Assembly: GCF_040545925.1 (NCBI RefSeq)
Contig: NZ_JBEPMX010000005.1
Span: 62,001 to 126,000, forward strand
Length of the DNA stretch: 64,000 bases
Direction: 5' to 3'
Origin: Alkalibacillus flavidus
Lineage (GTDB): Bacteria; Bacillota; Bacilli; Bacillales; Alkalibacillaceae
Position 1 is the stretch's first letter, and each line of letters starts with the position of its first letter. The notes below the pieces were generated by a model. It worked only from the letters and a program-made list of their open reading frames with translations, ran no database searches and was not told the DNA's origin. Below, one piece after another: positions 18,193 through 26,525 of this stretch. Both the position numbers and the translations under genes were made by a program.

Positions 18193-18462
18193 ATGATGGT
18201 TGCAGCGCCTTTCTTAATGGCATTAATACCAGGGATTATTATTATGACACTTTCGTGGTGGTTCAATAAAAAAGATTTTCACCAATTTATAAGGATGTTA
18301 CCTGGAATCTTACTAATTATAGCTGCTGTCGTTCTCTTCTATATCGGTTTTGTTACCATTAGAGGTTTCGAAGGGGCAGCTTATGGTTTACTTAGTTTCT
18401 TGTTAATTATTTTTGCATTTTTTTCTTTTGCAATCGGTAATAAGGACACTGATAAACAGTAG
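18193..18462 (+). CDS. Small hydrophobic membrane protein, 90 aa
   Basis: Three predicted transmembrane segments (about 3-22, 37-57 and 62-82) and a short charged tail ending NKDTDKQ. GGAGGG stands 8-10 nt before ATG. No family recognised. Sits 70 bp after the DUF3021 gene and may be cotranscribed with it. Confidence 0.6.
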   Translation: MMVAAPFLMALIPGIIIMTLSWWFNKKDFHQFIRMLPGILLIIAAVVLFYIGFVTIRGFEGAAYGLLSFLLIIFAFFSFAIGNKDTDKQ

Positions 18463-18593
18463 TTAAGCAGTTCATGCGTTAACAAGTGAGCTAATTGAAA
18501 AAAGTGAACATTTTCCGCTAAGAAAGTTGCCCTCTTTTTAGTTCAAATCGCATTAGATTATGATGAATTTTTCCAAAAGACTATGTCATCAAA

Positions 18594-18622
18594 AAAGAGG
18601 AAAGCACTCAGCTTCCCTCTTT
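18594..18622. terminator. Terminator between the small membrane protein and dus
   Basis: AAAGAGGAAAGC pairs with GCTTCCCTCTTT around CACTCA. A T run is found on the minus strand, so it serves mainly the dihydrouridine synthase gene. Confidence 0.8.
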
Positions 18623-18635
18623 AAGTAAAATCTAT

Positions 18636-19640
18636 TCAATTTGACACCGAAAACGCCTGGTCTTCTTTGATACCTTGCGTTTCTTGAAATTCATCTAGTA
18701 ATGCTCTGACTTCATCAGTCGATTCCGTCTCCATCAACTTGTTTCGAAGCGCACTTGCTCCGTGAAAGCCTTTGACATAGATTTTGAAGAAGCGACGTAA
18801 CGGCTTAAAAATGCGTGGCTCAAGCTCTTCTGAATACTTGTCATGCAAATCAAGTTGCAATCTCAGTAAATCCAGTAATTCTTCACTCGTATGCTCTTGC
18901 TTTTCTGTTTCAAATGCGAATGGATTATGGAATACACCACGTCCAATCATAACCCCATCAACGCCGTATTTTTCAACAAGCTCTAAGCCTTTTTGTCGAT
19001 CAGGAATATCTCCATTAATCGTTAGCAATGTATGCGGTGCTACTTCATCACGAAGTTTCTTAATCTCAGGAATGAGCTCCCAATGCGCATCATAGTTACT
19101 CATTTCTTTTTTCGTGCGTAGATGAATTGATAGGTTCGTAATGTCTTGCTCAAACAAATGCTTTAACCAATCATACCATTCATCTACGTACGTATAGCCT
19201 AAACGCGTCTTAACGCTAACAGGAAGACCACCTGCTTTGGCTGCTTCAATAAGGTCAGCCGCTAACTCAGGACGTTTGATGAGGCCACACCCTTTGCCTT
19301 TCGTCGCGACATTTGGCGCAGGGCACCCCATATTAATATCAATACCACGATAACCCATCTCAGCCATACCAATACTCATTTGGCGGAAATATTCCGGTTT
19401 ATCGCCCCAAATATGCGCCACGATCGGCTGCTCGTCTTCGGTAAACGTCAAACGACCGCGCACACTATCACGTCCGTCTGGGTGACAATAGCTCTCTGAA
19501 TTCGTAAACTCCGTAAAAAACACATCCGGCCGGGCCGCTTCACTAATCACGTGACGAAACACGACGTCCGTCACTGCTTCCATCGGCGCCAACACGAAAA
19601 ACGGCTTCGGCAACTCATGCCAAAAATTATCTGTCATCAT
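18636..19640 (-). CDS. tRNA-dihydrouridine synthase
   Basis: An FMN-dependent reductase of uridines in the tRNA D-loop. The 334-residue protein begins with FFVLAPMEAVTDVVFR, the FMN-binding start of the TIM barrel. It has DINMGCPAPNVATKGKGCGL, whose second Cys matches the proton-donor position, VKTRLGYTY, ITNLSIHLRTKKEM, and the phosphate-binding GVDGVMIGRGVFHNPF. The C-terminal helical domain follows. ATG after AAAGGG. Which of the bacterial Dus subgroups it belongs to was not determined. Confidence 0.93.
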   Translation of the reverse strand: MMTDNFWHELPKPFFVLAPMEAVTDVVFRHVISEAARPDVFFTEFTNSESYCHPDGRDSVRGRLTFTEDEQPIVAHIWGDKPEYFRQMSIGMAEMGYRGIDINMGCPAPNVATKGKGCGLIKRPELAADLIEAAKAGGLPVSVKTRLGYTYVDEWYDWLKHLFEQDITNLSIHLRTKKEMSNYDAHWELIPEIKKLRDEVAPHTLLTINGDIPDRQKGLELVEKYGVDGVMIGRGVFHNPFAFETEKQEHTSEELLDLLRLQLDLHDKYSEELEPRIFKPLRRFFKIYVKGFHGASALRNKLMETESTDEVRALLDEFQETQGIKEDQAFSVSN

Positions 19641-19783
19641 GCTTCGAACCCTTTCCTTGCGATTTCATTTATAAAATAAAGTCATTTATAATCTCTTTAC
19701 TAAAACCATTATATACTTTAATAGGTTCAGGCTCAAAGTGCAAGGGAAATGCGACTGGAAAATATAAATAGCATATAATTGGT

Positions 19784-19969
19784 TTAATCATCTGACCTAC
19801 TATTCGTTCTCTGCTTTAATATGCGATCGATTAACCAATAAAAAAATGTAGCTAAGGTCGTCGTAATGATGATGTCTAATAAAGTTTGATAAGATGAAGA
19901 AGAAATCAAAAAGTTATAAATCCAAAGACCCATTAACATAACTATAAAGAACGTCAAATAAAATAACAC
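19784..19969 (-). CDS. Small two-helix membrane protein, 61 aa
   Basis: Two transmembrane helices (about 3-23 and 31-50) and a basic/acidic tail KQRTNSRSDD. GTG start at 19969 with GGGGG 11 nt upstream, so the start is weakly supported. No family recognised. It follows the small CxxC protein gene on the same strand. Confidence 0.5.
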   Translation of the reverse strand: MLFYLTFFIVMLMGLWIYNFLISSSSYQTLLDIIITTTLATFFYWLIDRILKQRTNSRSDD

Positions 19970-19993
19970 TTACTTTAAATCCCCCAAGTCTAG

Positions 19994-20194
19994 TTAGTCT
20001 AATTCAACAACTCGAGCAACATCATTGCCACATGCTTGACATTTACCTAGCAATACAATGCCGAGATCATGACCTTCTACCTTGAAGTCCGTGATCGTTG
20101 CATTACCTCTACATTTTGAACAAAAGACATTCGTCATCAACTTCTCTCGAATATCTTCTGGTATTGATAACCATTTTTTATTTACTTCCATCAT
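19994..20194 (-). CDS. Small zinc-ribbon-like protein, 66 aa
   Basis: Two Cys pairs, CSKC at about 25-28 and CQAC at about 53-56, are spaced as in a zinc ribbon, with TITDFKVEGHDLGIVLLGKC between them. Its ATG overlaps the TAA of rlmD by one base (TAATG), so the two are translationally coupled. Function unknown; coupling to an rRNA methyltransferase hints at a role near RNA, which is inference. Confidence 0.72.
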   Translation of the reverse strand: MMEVNKKWLSIPEDIREKLMTNVFCSKCRGNATITDFKVEGHDLGIVLLGKCQACGNDVARVVELD

Positions 20195-21570
20195 TAACCC
20201 TTCTTTTCTAATAACGTAACCGACTCGACATGACTCGCCTGCGGGAACATGTCAACGGGTTGGATTTCTTTCGTCTCATAGCCTCCCTCAGCTAAATAAC
20301 TCAAATCGCGTGCTAACGTCGATGGGTTACATGACACATAGACGATGCGCTTTGGTTCCATGTCGATCATCGCTTGTAGTAAGTTTTCATCACAGCCTTT
20401 GCGTGGTGGATCAACGACGACGACATCAGGATTGAGGCCTTGCGCTTTCCACCATGGCATCACTTTTTCTGCTTCGCCGACGTAAAATTCCGCATTATCA
20501 ATATGGTTGCGTTTCGCATTCGCCTTCGCATCATCAACGGCTTGCGGGACGACTTCAACGCCGTACACTTTTTTCGCATGTTGCGCTAAGAAAAGCGAAA
20601 TCGATCCAATGCCGCAATAAGCGTCAATAACCGATTCCTTCCCTGATAACTGAGCGTATTCTAACGCTTTATCGTACAGTTTCTCCGTTTGTTCAGGGTT
20701 TACTTGATAAAATGATTGCGCTGATATCGCAAATTCTAAATCGTGAATCTTATCGACTATCACGTCTTCTCCCCATAACGTATGGGAGGTTTCACCCATA
20801 ATAACATTCGTTTCATCAGCATTAATATTTTGAATGATACCCTTAATATTCGGATTGAGCGCTTTGATCCGTTCAACAAAAGCATCCTGGTAAGGTAAAT
20901 CTTTCGTTTTCGTCACGATCACGACCATCATCTCATCAGAATGGTACCCCGTCCGTAAAACAATATGGCGAATCACACCATCATGCGTTTCTTCGTCGTA
21001 CGGTTCAATACCTAACTCAGCAATGATATCACGAATGCCGCGCACGACCTTATCATTATCATCGCTCTGGACAGGACACGTATCCATGTCGATAATGTTA
21101 TGCGTTCGTTTTTGATAAAAGCCGGTCATCACTTTTCCGTATCGCTTACCGACTGGTATTTGAACTTTATTACGATAGTTCCACGGTTCTGTCATACCAA
21201 TCGTTGGGTGGACTGGCACATCTGGCATTTGAGCGATTTTCTTCATCACATCTTGGACTTGTTTTTGTTTCATCGTTAATTGACGGTCGTAAGTCATATG
21301 TTGCAACTGACAACCACCACATTTGTAAAACACGTCACACGGCGGTTCTATACGATCGTCACTCGACTCATAGCGTTCAATCAGTTTGCCGAACGCTAAG
21401 TTTTTCTTCACTTTAATTACTTTGACCTTCGCTGACTCGCCTGGCAATCCGTACGGCACGAATATTGGATAGCCATCAATTTTCCCGACACCTTCTCCTT
21501 CGTGAGTCAGATCGCTAAACGTTAAATCAATATAGTCGTTTTTCTTTACTGGTGCATTCGCTTTTCCCAT
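20194..21570 (-). CDS. rlmD: 23S rRNA (uracil-C5)-methyltransferase, RlmD/RlmCD family
   Basis: Uses S-adenosylmethionine to methylate uridine C5 in 23S rRNA. An N-terminal TRAM RNA-binding domain (about 12-65) is followed by the Fe-S cluster cysteines in CDVFYKCGGCQLQHM (about 77-92), the SAM-binding IDAYCGIGSISLF near 310, DPPRKGCDENLL near 395, and the catalytic Cys in YVSCNP near 425. In Bacilli homologues may modify both U747 and U1939. ATG at 21570 (9 nt after AAGGA) is preferred to a GTG two codons upstream that sits too near the ribosome site. Confidence 0.94.
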   Translation of the reverse strand: MGKANAPVKKNDYIDLTFSDLTHEGEGVGKIDGYPIFVPYGLPGESAKVKVIKVKKNLAFGKLIERYESSDDRIEPPCDVFYKCGGCQLQHMTYDRQLTMKQKQVQDVMKKIAQMPDVPVHPTIGMTEPWNYRNKVQIPVGKRYGKVMTGFYQKRTHNIIDMDTCPVQSDDNDKVVRGIRDIIAELGIEPYDEETHDGVIRHIVLRTGYHSDEMMVVIVTKTKDLPYQDAFVERIKALNPNIKGIIQNINADETNVIMGETSHTLWGEDVIVDKIHDLEFAISAQSFYQVNPEQTEKLYDKALEYAQLSGKESVIDAYCGIGSISLFLAQHAKKVYGVEVVPQAVDDAKANAKRNHIDNAEFYVGEAEKVMPWWKAQGLNPDVVVVDPPRKGCDENLLQAMIDMEPKRIVYVSCNPSTLARDLSYLAEGGYETKEIQPVDMFPQASHVESVTLLEKKG

Positions 21571-21691
21571 GGTCACCCGTCCTTCATGTTATCTCTTACC
21601 CATTATAGCTAAAACAAGGTAAGCTTTAAAGCTAAAATCCTTATCAATTTTTTGAAAATTTAATATATTCCGCTTTTCACTCCTAATGCCT

Positions 21692-21720
21692 AAAAAAAGA
21701 GACCTACAAAGAGGCCTCTA
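21692..21720 (-). terminator. Weak terminator after dgkB
   Basis: Minus strand AGAGGCCT...AGGTCTCT stem followed by seven T, directly at the dgkB stop codon. Confidence 0.6.
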
Positions 21721-22614
21721 TTATTCTTCTGGTAAAAAGAATTCAATATGTCGATATAAATTAGTAAACGTCCCAGGCAATTGCCCACCGTGTTCACCGT
21801 CCAAATTCAACTGGACGTCTTCATCTGATTCCACTGTAATCGATTGAGCGCGTGTGAAAATAATATGGTCATCATGAATATGATTACCCCGCAACGCTTT
21901 GTTAGCAATCATGACGAGTTCAGCTATATTCGTCGCTTTCATAATGAGTAAATCAAAATAACCATCATCCATCTCAGCTTCCGGGGCTAGTTTTTCAAAA
22001 CCACCAATCGAATTTGTGTTGGCAATTAAAAATAACATCGTATCGCCTTCATACACTTGACCATCATAGTCTATTTTCATATGCGTCGGACGGATTGACG
22101 GTAACATTTCTATTCCTTTTAAGTAATAAGCGAGTTGTCCGATTGCGGTTTTGAGCTTGCTAGGCACTTCATACGTCAGTTCAGTCAGCTTGCCACCACC
22201 AGCAATATTCATGAAATGTTTATCGTTCGCTTGGCCGATATCGAGCTTTTTCGTAAAACCATTTAAAATAATATCTAGTGCAGCATGGACATCACGCGGG
22301 ACACCAATTGCTCTAGCAAAGTCGTTCGTCGTCCCCATCGGAATGACGCCTAAAGCAGGTCGATACGATTGTCTCGCCATACCATCAACGACTTCATTGA
22401 CTGTGCCGTCACCGCCAGCTGCAATAATCACATCAAACTCACGCTGACACGCGACAACAGCAGCGTCCTTTGCACAACCTTCTCCTGTTGTCGCATGAGC
22501 AGATGTTTCAAACCCAGCTTGCTCTAACCGTTCTAATACATCAGGAAGTGCTTTGCGCATCGCTTCACGCCCGGATGTTGGATTGTAAATCAATCGTGCT
22601 CGTTTTACTGTCAT
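21721..22614 (-). CDS. dgkB: Diacylglycerol kinase (DgkB/DagK type)
   Basis: Phosphorylates diacylglycerol released during lipoteichoic acid synthesis so it can re-enter phospholipid synthesis. It has YNPTSGRE at the N-terminus, the catalytic GGDGTVNEVVDG near 66-77, and PMGTTNDFARA near 94-104. At 297 residues it matches B. subtilis DgkB (303). ATG at 22614 follows GAAGGTGAAGGT; the upstream in-frame ATG at 22668 would overlap the preceding VOC gene and lacks a ribosome site. It lies beside gatCAB as in B. subtilis. Confidence 0.94.
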   Translation of the reverse strand: MTVKRARLIYNPTSGREAMRKALPDVLERLEQAGFETSAHATTGEGCAKDAAVVACQREFDVIIAAGGDGTVNEVVDGMARQSYRPALGVIPMGTTNDFARAIGVPRDVHAALDIILNGFTKKLDIGQANDKHFMNIAGGGKLTELTYEVPSKLKTAIGQLAYYLKGIEMLPSIRPTHMKIDYDGQVYEGDTMLFLIANTNSIGGFEKLAPEAEMDDGYFDLLIMKATNIAELVMIANKALRGNHIHDDHIIFTRAQSITVESDEDVQLNLDGEHGGQLPGTFTNLYRHIEFFLPEE

Positions 22615-22655
22615 ACCTTCACCTTCGTTTCTATTAACCGACGTCATAGCATCGT

Positions 22656-23027
22656 TTAATCGAGCCATTCCAACACTTCTAAACGATTGCCGAACGGATC
22701 GTGTACATAAATCCGTTTCGCACCAGGCAACTTCTGATCTTCTGTATACGTGACGAGGTTATCATCCAAGTGCTGTTTAAACGCATCCAAACCTGTTATC
22801 TCAAAAGCTGGATGCGCCTTTTCCGCAGGGTAAAATGACTCCTCGACACCAACGTGCAATTGCTGATCACCAAAAGCAAACCAGACACCACCGTTCGCTT
22901 TTAAAGCGTCTGGTTTCTCGATTTCGTCAAATCCTAATACACCAGCAAAAAACTGACGTGCTTCAGCTTCTGACTGTCTTGGGGCTGCTAATTGTACGTG
23001 GTCAATCCGTTTAAAGGTAAACGACAT
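22656..23027 (-). CDS. VOC-family (glyoxalase/dioxygenase fold) protein
   Basis: A 123-residue protein with two beta-alpha-beta-beta-beta modules. The start FKRIDHVQLAAPRQ carries the first metal-ligand His, HPAFEI lies in the second module, and DPFGNRLEVLEW supplies a Glu near the end. This is the metal-dependent VOC pattern, but the substrate is unknown. GGAGGTGGTCAC precedes ATG. It lies 30 bp after gatB on the same strand and just before dgkB, so may be part of that operon. Confidence 0.88.
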   Translation of the reverse strand: MSFTFKRIDHVQLAAPRQSEAEARQFFAGVLGFDEIEKPDALKANGGVWFAFGDQQLHVGVEESFYPAEKAHPAFEITGLDAFKQHLDDNLVTYTEDQKLPGAKRIYVHDPFGNRLEVLEWLD

Positions 23028-23057
23028 GTGACCACCTCCTCTCGCCTCAATCGCGTG

Positions 23058-24488
23058 TTATCGTTTGTCCATTTCTTCTAAAATAATCTTATTCACCATT
23101 GGCGGGTTCGCTTGACCTTTTGTTTCTTTCATCACTTGACCGACTAAGAAACCGAGCGCTTTATCTTTACCGTTCTTATAATCCTCAATTGACTGTTCGT
23201 TGTTATCTAAAATTCCTGTAATGATCTCGCGTAATTGATTTTCATCGGAAATTTGCACTAAGCCTTTATCCTTCACAATTTGTTCTGGATCGCCACCGTT
23301 TTGGACGAGCTCAGTCACGACTTTCTTCGCAAGTTTTGATGACAATGTACCTTCTTCGATTAAATCAACCATTTTGGCGAGGGCTTCAGGTGTGATCGGT
23401 AATTCATTTAACTCCAATTGCTGTTTGTTCATATAAGCCGAAATATCACCCATCAGCCAGTTCGTTGCTTGCTTCGCGTCAGCTCCGTGTTCAATGGTTG
23501 CCTCGAAGAAATCGGACATTTCTTTCGTATTCGTCAACACACTTGCGTCATACTCATCTAATCCGAGGTCATTCACGTAGCGATGGCGACGAGAGTCAGG
23601 CAACTCTGGGATTGCTTCACGAACACGCGTTTTCCAATCGTCATCAATATAAAGCGGAATTAAGTCAGGCTCTGGGAAATAACGATAGTCATCTGACCCT
23701 TCCTTCACACGCATTAAGACCGTTTCTTTCGTCTTCTCGTCATAACGGCGCGTTTCTTGAAGCATTTCGCCACCTTGACGTAATACTTTTTCCTGACGCT
23801 TCTCTTCAAACTCTAACCCTTTTTGCACGAAGTTAAACGAGTTTAAGTTTTTAAGCTCTGTCTTAACCCCGAACTCGTCTTGCCCGTATGGACGTAATGA
23901 AATATTCGCGTCACAACGGAGCGACCCTTCTTGCATTTTTACGTCAGATACGCCCGTGAACTGAATGATATTACGCAGCTTCTCTAAATAAGCATATGCT
24001 TCTTCAGGTGTACGAATGTCTGGTTCTGACACAATCTCAACCAGTGGGGTACCCTGACGGTTATAGTCAACGAGTGAGTAACCGTCATCACCGTGCGTTA
24101 ATTTACCCGCATCTTCTTCTAAGTGAAGGCGCGTAATGCCAATTCGCTTCGTTTCACCGTTCACTTCTATTTCAATATAACCATTTTCACCGATCGGCTG
24201 ATCAAATTGTGAAATTTGGTACGCTTTCGGGTTATCTGGGTAGAAATAGTTTTTCCGGTCGAACTTCGTGTTCGTAGCAATGTCGCAGTTCAATGCCATC
24301 GCCGCGGTCATCGCGTAATTGACTGCTTCTTCATTTAAAACAGGTAACACACCAGGGTAACCAAGGTCGATTGGGTTGACGTTACTGTTTGGTTCATCGC
24401 CAAATGCGTTCGGACTCGGGCTGAAAATTTTTGATTTCGTTTTTAATTCAACGTGGACTTCTAAACCAATCACTGTTTCGAAATTCAT
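23058..24488 (-). CDS. gatB: Asp-tRNA(Asn)/Glu-tRNA(Gln) amidotransferase subunit B
   Basis: The 476-residue subunit binds misacylated tRNA and phosphorylates the carboxylate before amidation. It opens with FETVIGLEVHVELKTKSKIF, has LGYPGVLPVLNE, the HLEEDAGK strand and GTPLVEIVSEPD, and ends with the YqeY-like tail domain. Its ATG overlaps the gatA stop by 4 bp (ATGA), indicating translational coupling and the gatC-gatA-gatB order of Bacilli. Confidence 0.97.
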   Translation of the reverse strand: MNFETVIGLEVHVELKTKSKIFSPSPNAFGDEPNSNVNPIDLGYPGVLPVLNEEAVNYAMTAAMALNCDIATNTKFDRKNYFYPDNPKAYQISQFDQPIGENGYIEIEVNGETKRIGITRLHLEEDAGKLTHGDDGYSLVDYNRQGTPLVEIVSEPDIRTPEEAYAYLEKLRNIIQFTGVSDVKMQEGSLRCDANISLRPYGQDEFGVKTELKNLNSFNFVQKGLEFEEKRQEKVLRQGGEMLQETRRYDEKTKETVLMRVKEGSDDYRYFPEPDLIPLYIDDDWKTRVREAIPELPDSRRHRYVNDLGLDEYDASVLTNTKEMSDFFEATIEHGADAKQATNWLMGDISAYMNKQQLELNELPITPEALAKMVDLIEEGTLSSKLAKKVVTELVQNGGDPEQIVKDKGLVQISDENQLREIITGILDNNEQSIEDYKNGKDKALGFLVGQVMKETKGQANPPMVNKIILEEMDKR

Positions 24489-25963
24489 GACTTGGCACCT
24501 CCTAGTTGTGGTTGTTGTTTGTGATGATCAGTCGCTTGCTCATACGCATGCGCCACGCGGTACACGGTCGATTCATCGAAATGTTTACCGATAATTTGTA
24601 ACCCGACAGGCATTTGATTCTCTGGATGGAAACCACAAGGCACTGAAATACCCGGAACACCTGCTAAGTTAACTGGGATCGTCATAATATCGTTCGCATA
24701 CATGGTCAGTGGATCATCAATTTGATCACCAATCTTAAATGCTGTCGTCGGTGCTGTTGGGCCAATAACAACATCGTAGTTTTCGAAGATTTGGTCAAAG
24801 TCTTGTTTAATTAAAGTACGTACTTGTTGCGCTTTTTTATAATAGGCATCGTAATACCCTGAACTTAACGCAAACGTTCCGAGCATGATACGACGTTTGA
24901 CTTCATCACCGAAGCCTTCGCTACGAGATTTCATAAACATATCCATCATATCTTCTGCATTCTCAGCACGGTTGCCGTAACGTACACCGTCGAAACGCGC
25001 CAAGTTGGCAGATGCTTCTGATGAGGCGATCATATAGTACGTTGCCACAGCATATTGAGAATGTGGAAGTGAGACTTCTTCCCACGTCGCGCCTTGTTGT
25101 TCTAGAACATTTAACGCTTCACGGACGCTCGCTTTCACGTTTTCATCAACGCCATCAGCAAAGTATTCTTTCGGTACCGCAATTTTCAAACCGTTCACGT
25201 CACCTGTTAACGCATCACTGTACGAAGGAACGTCAACGTTTGCACTCGTTGAATCCATTTTGTCTTGACCCGCGATCACTTCTAAAATACGCGCGTTGTC
25301 TTCAACAGTACGCGTTAATGGACCGATTTGATCAAGTGATGATGCGAAGGCAACCAGTCCGAAACGTGACACACGGCCGTATGTAGGCTTCATGCCGACA
25401 ACACCACAATACGACGCTGGCTGACGAACCGAACCACCTGTATCAGACCCTAAGGCAAACGGTACTTGTCCAGCTGCAACGGCTGCGGCCGAACCACCGC
25501 TCGAACCACCTGGTACATAATCAGTGTTCCACGGATTACGCGTCACTTGCATACTCGAATTCTCTGTTGATGATCCCATCGCGAATTCGTCCATATTTAA
25601 TTTACCAACATTAATCGCTTTAGCATCTGATAAATGTTGAACGACCGTTGCATCGTATAACGGATCGTCCAAATTCGATAGCAATTGGCTGGAACATGTC
25701 GTGCGCAATCCTTTCGTTACGATATTATCTTTAATTCCGATCGGCATACCGAAAAGCGGTAAGTGTTGTTCATCTTCGACCGCTTCATCTAATGCTTTCG
25801 CTTCCTGTAAAGCATTCTCTTCATTTAACGTCACAAACGCTTGAACGTCATCGTCCGTTTCACGAATTCGATCATAAACAGCTTGAACGAGTTCCGTTAC
25901 AGTTAAATCTTTTTGATTTAGTTTCGTTTGTAACTCTTTTATAGATAAGTCTAAAACAGACAT
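24485..25963 (-). CDS. gatA: Asp-tRNA(Asn)/Glu-tRNA(Gln) amidotransferase subunit A
   Basis: The 492-residue glutaminase subunit, of the amidase-signature family. The catalytic triad is visible as Lys in GIKDNI near 76, and the two Ser of GGSSGGSAAAVAAG and GSDTGGSVRQPAS near 150-180. The product ammonia is channelled to GatB. ATG follows GGAGG. It is the middle gene of gatCAB. Confidence 0.97.
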   Translation of the reverse strand: MSVLDLSIKELQTKLNQKDLTVTELVQAVYDRIRETDDDVQAFVTLNEENALQEAKALDEAVEDEQHLPLFGMPIGIKDNIVTKGLRTTCSSQLLSNLDDPLYDATVVQHLSDAKAINVGKLNMDEFAMGSSTENSSMQVTRNPWNTDYVPGGSSGGSAAAVAAGQVPFALGSDTGGSVRQPASYCGVVGMKPTYGRVSRFGLVAFASSLDQIGPLTRTVEDNARILEVIAGQDKMDSTSANVDVPSYSDALTGDVNGLKIAVPKEYFADGVDENVKASVREALNVLEQQGATWEEVSLPHSQYAVATYYMIASSEASANLARFDGVRYGNRAENAEDMMDMFMKSRSEGFGDEVKRRIMLGTFALSSGYYDAYYKKAQQVRTLIKQDFDQIFENYDVVIGPTAPTTAFKIGDQIDDPLTMYANDIMTIPVNLAGVPGISVPCGFHPENQMPVGLQIIGKHFDESTVYRVAHAYEQATDHHKQQPQLGGAKS

Positions 25964-25981
25964 CGCAATTGTCCCTCCTTA

Positions 25982-26272
25982 TTAGTCTAAAATTGATGGC
26001 ACACGGAATTGACCATCTTGTTGATCCGGCGCATTTTTAAGTGCGTCTTCTTTAGAAATCCACTCTTTTGGTTCATCTTGACGCATCACATTTTTCATAT
26101 CTAACACATGTGTCGTTGGCTCAACATCTGTTGTATCGAGCTCGTTTAGTTGTTCGGAAAAATCGATAATCGCACTCAATTGCTCACTATATTTCTCAGA
26201 TTCTTCCTCAGAAATGGCGAGACGAGCAAGATTAGCGACGTGTTTTACTTGATCTTTTGATATTTTCGACAT
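25982..26272 (-). CDS. gatC: Asp-tRNA(Asn)/Glu-tRNA(Gln) amidotransferase subunit C
   Basis: The small belt subunit that wraps GatA and GatB. MSKISKDQVKHVANLARL at the start and the -FRVP C-terminal motif are typical. ATG at 26272, 8 nt after GGAGG, gives 96 residues, the standard family length; a GTG three codons upstream is too close to the ribosome site. First gene of gatCAB. Confidence 0.95.
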   Translation of the reverse strand: MSKISKDQVKHVANLARLAISEEESEKYSEQLSAIIDFSEQLNELDTTDVEPTTHVLDMKNVMRQDEPKEWISKEDALKNAPDQQDGQFRVPSILD

Positions 26273-26359
26273 CCATGACACCTCCGTCCATATTTCACTT
26301 CACAATACTATTCATCATAGCAAATTTTCCATCACAATGGCAATATTTTCACCACGCTT

Positions 26360-26368
26360 ATTATATCA
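26360..26368 (-). promoter_or_regulatory. Extended -10 element upstream of gatC
   Basis: Minus strand TGATATAAT about 90 nt before gatC; no good -35 at 17 bp, consistent with an extended -10 promoter. Confidence 0.45.
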
Positions 26369-26440
26369 TTTATTGCCCGGGAAATATGAATGATTTTGCA
26401 GGAAATGATCGAAAATGTGCGATAAATTTCTAAAGATAAA

Positions 26441-26482
26441 TTGTCAGATTTATATGACAAGGCAGACAATATCATATATAAT
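26441..26482 (+). promoter_or_regulatory. pepF promoter with overlapping inverted repeat
   Basis: ATGACA (26454) and TATAAT (26477) are exactly 17 bp apart. A perfect 6-bp inverted repeat TTGTCA...TGACAA (26441-26460) overlaps the -35, a place where a repressor could act. The repeat matches no operator I can name. Confidence 0.65.
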
Positions 26483-26525
26483 ATTATTTAGACTTACGAA
26501 ATATTTTATTGGAGGTTTTTGAATC

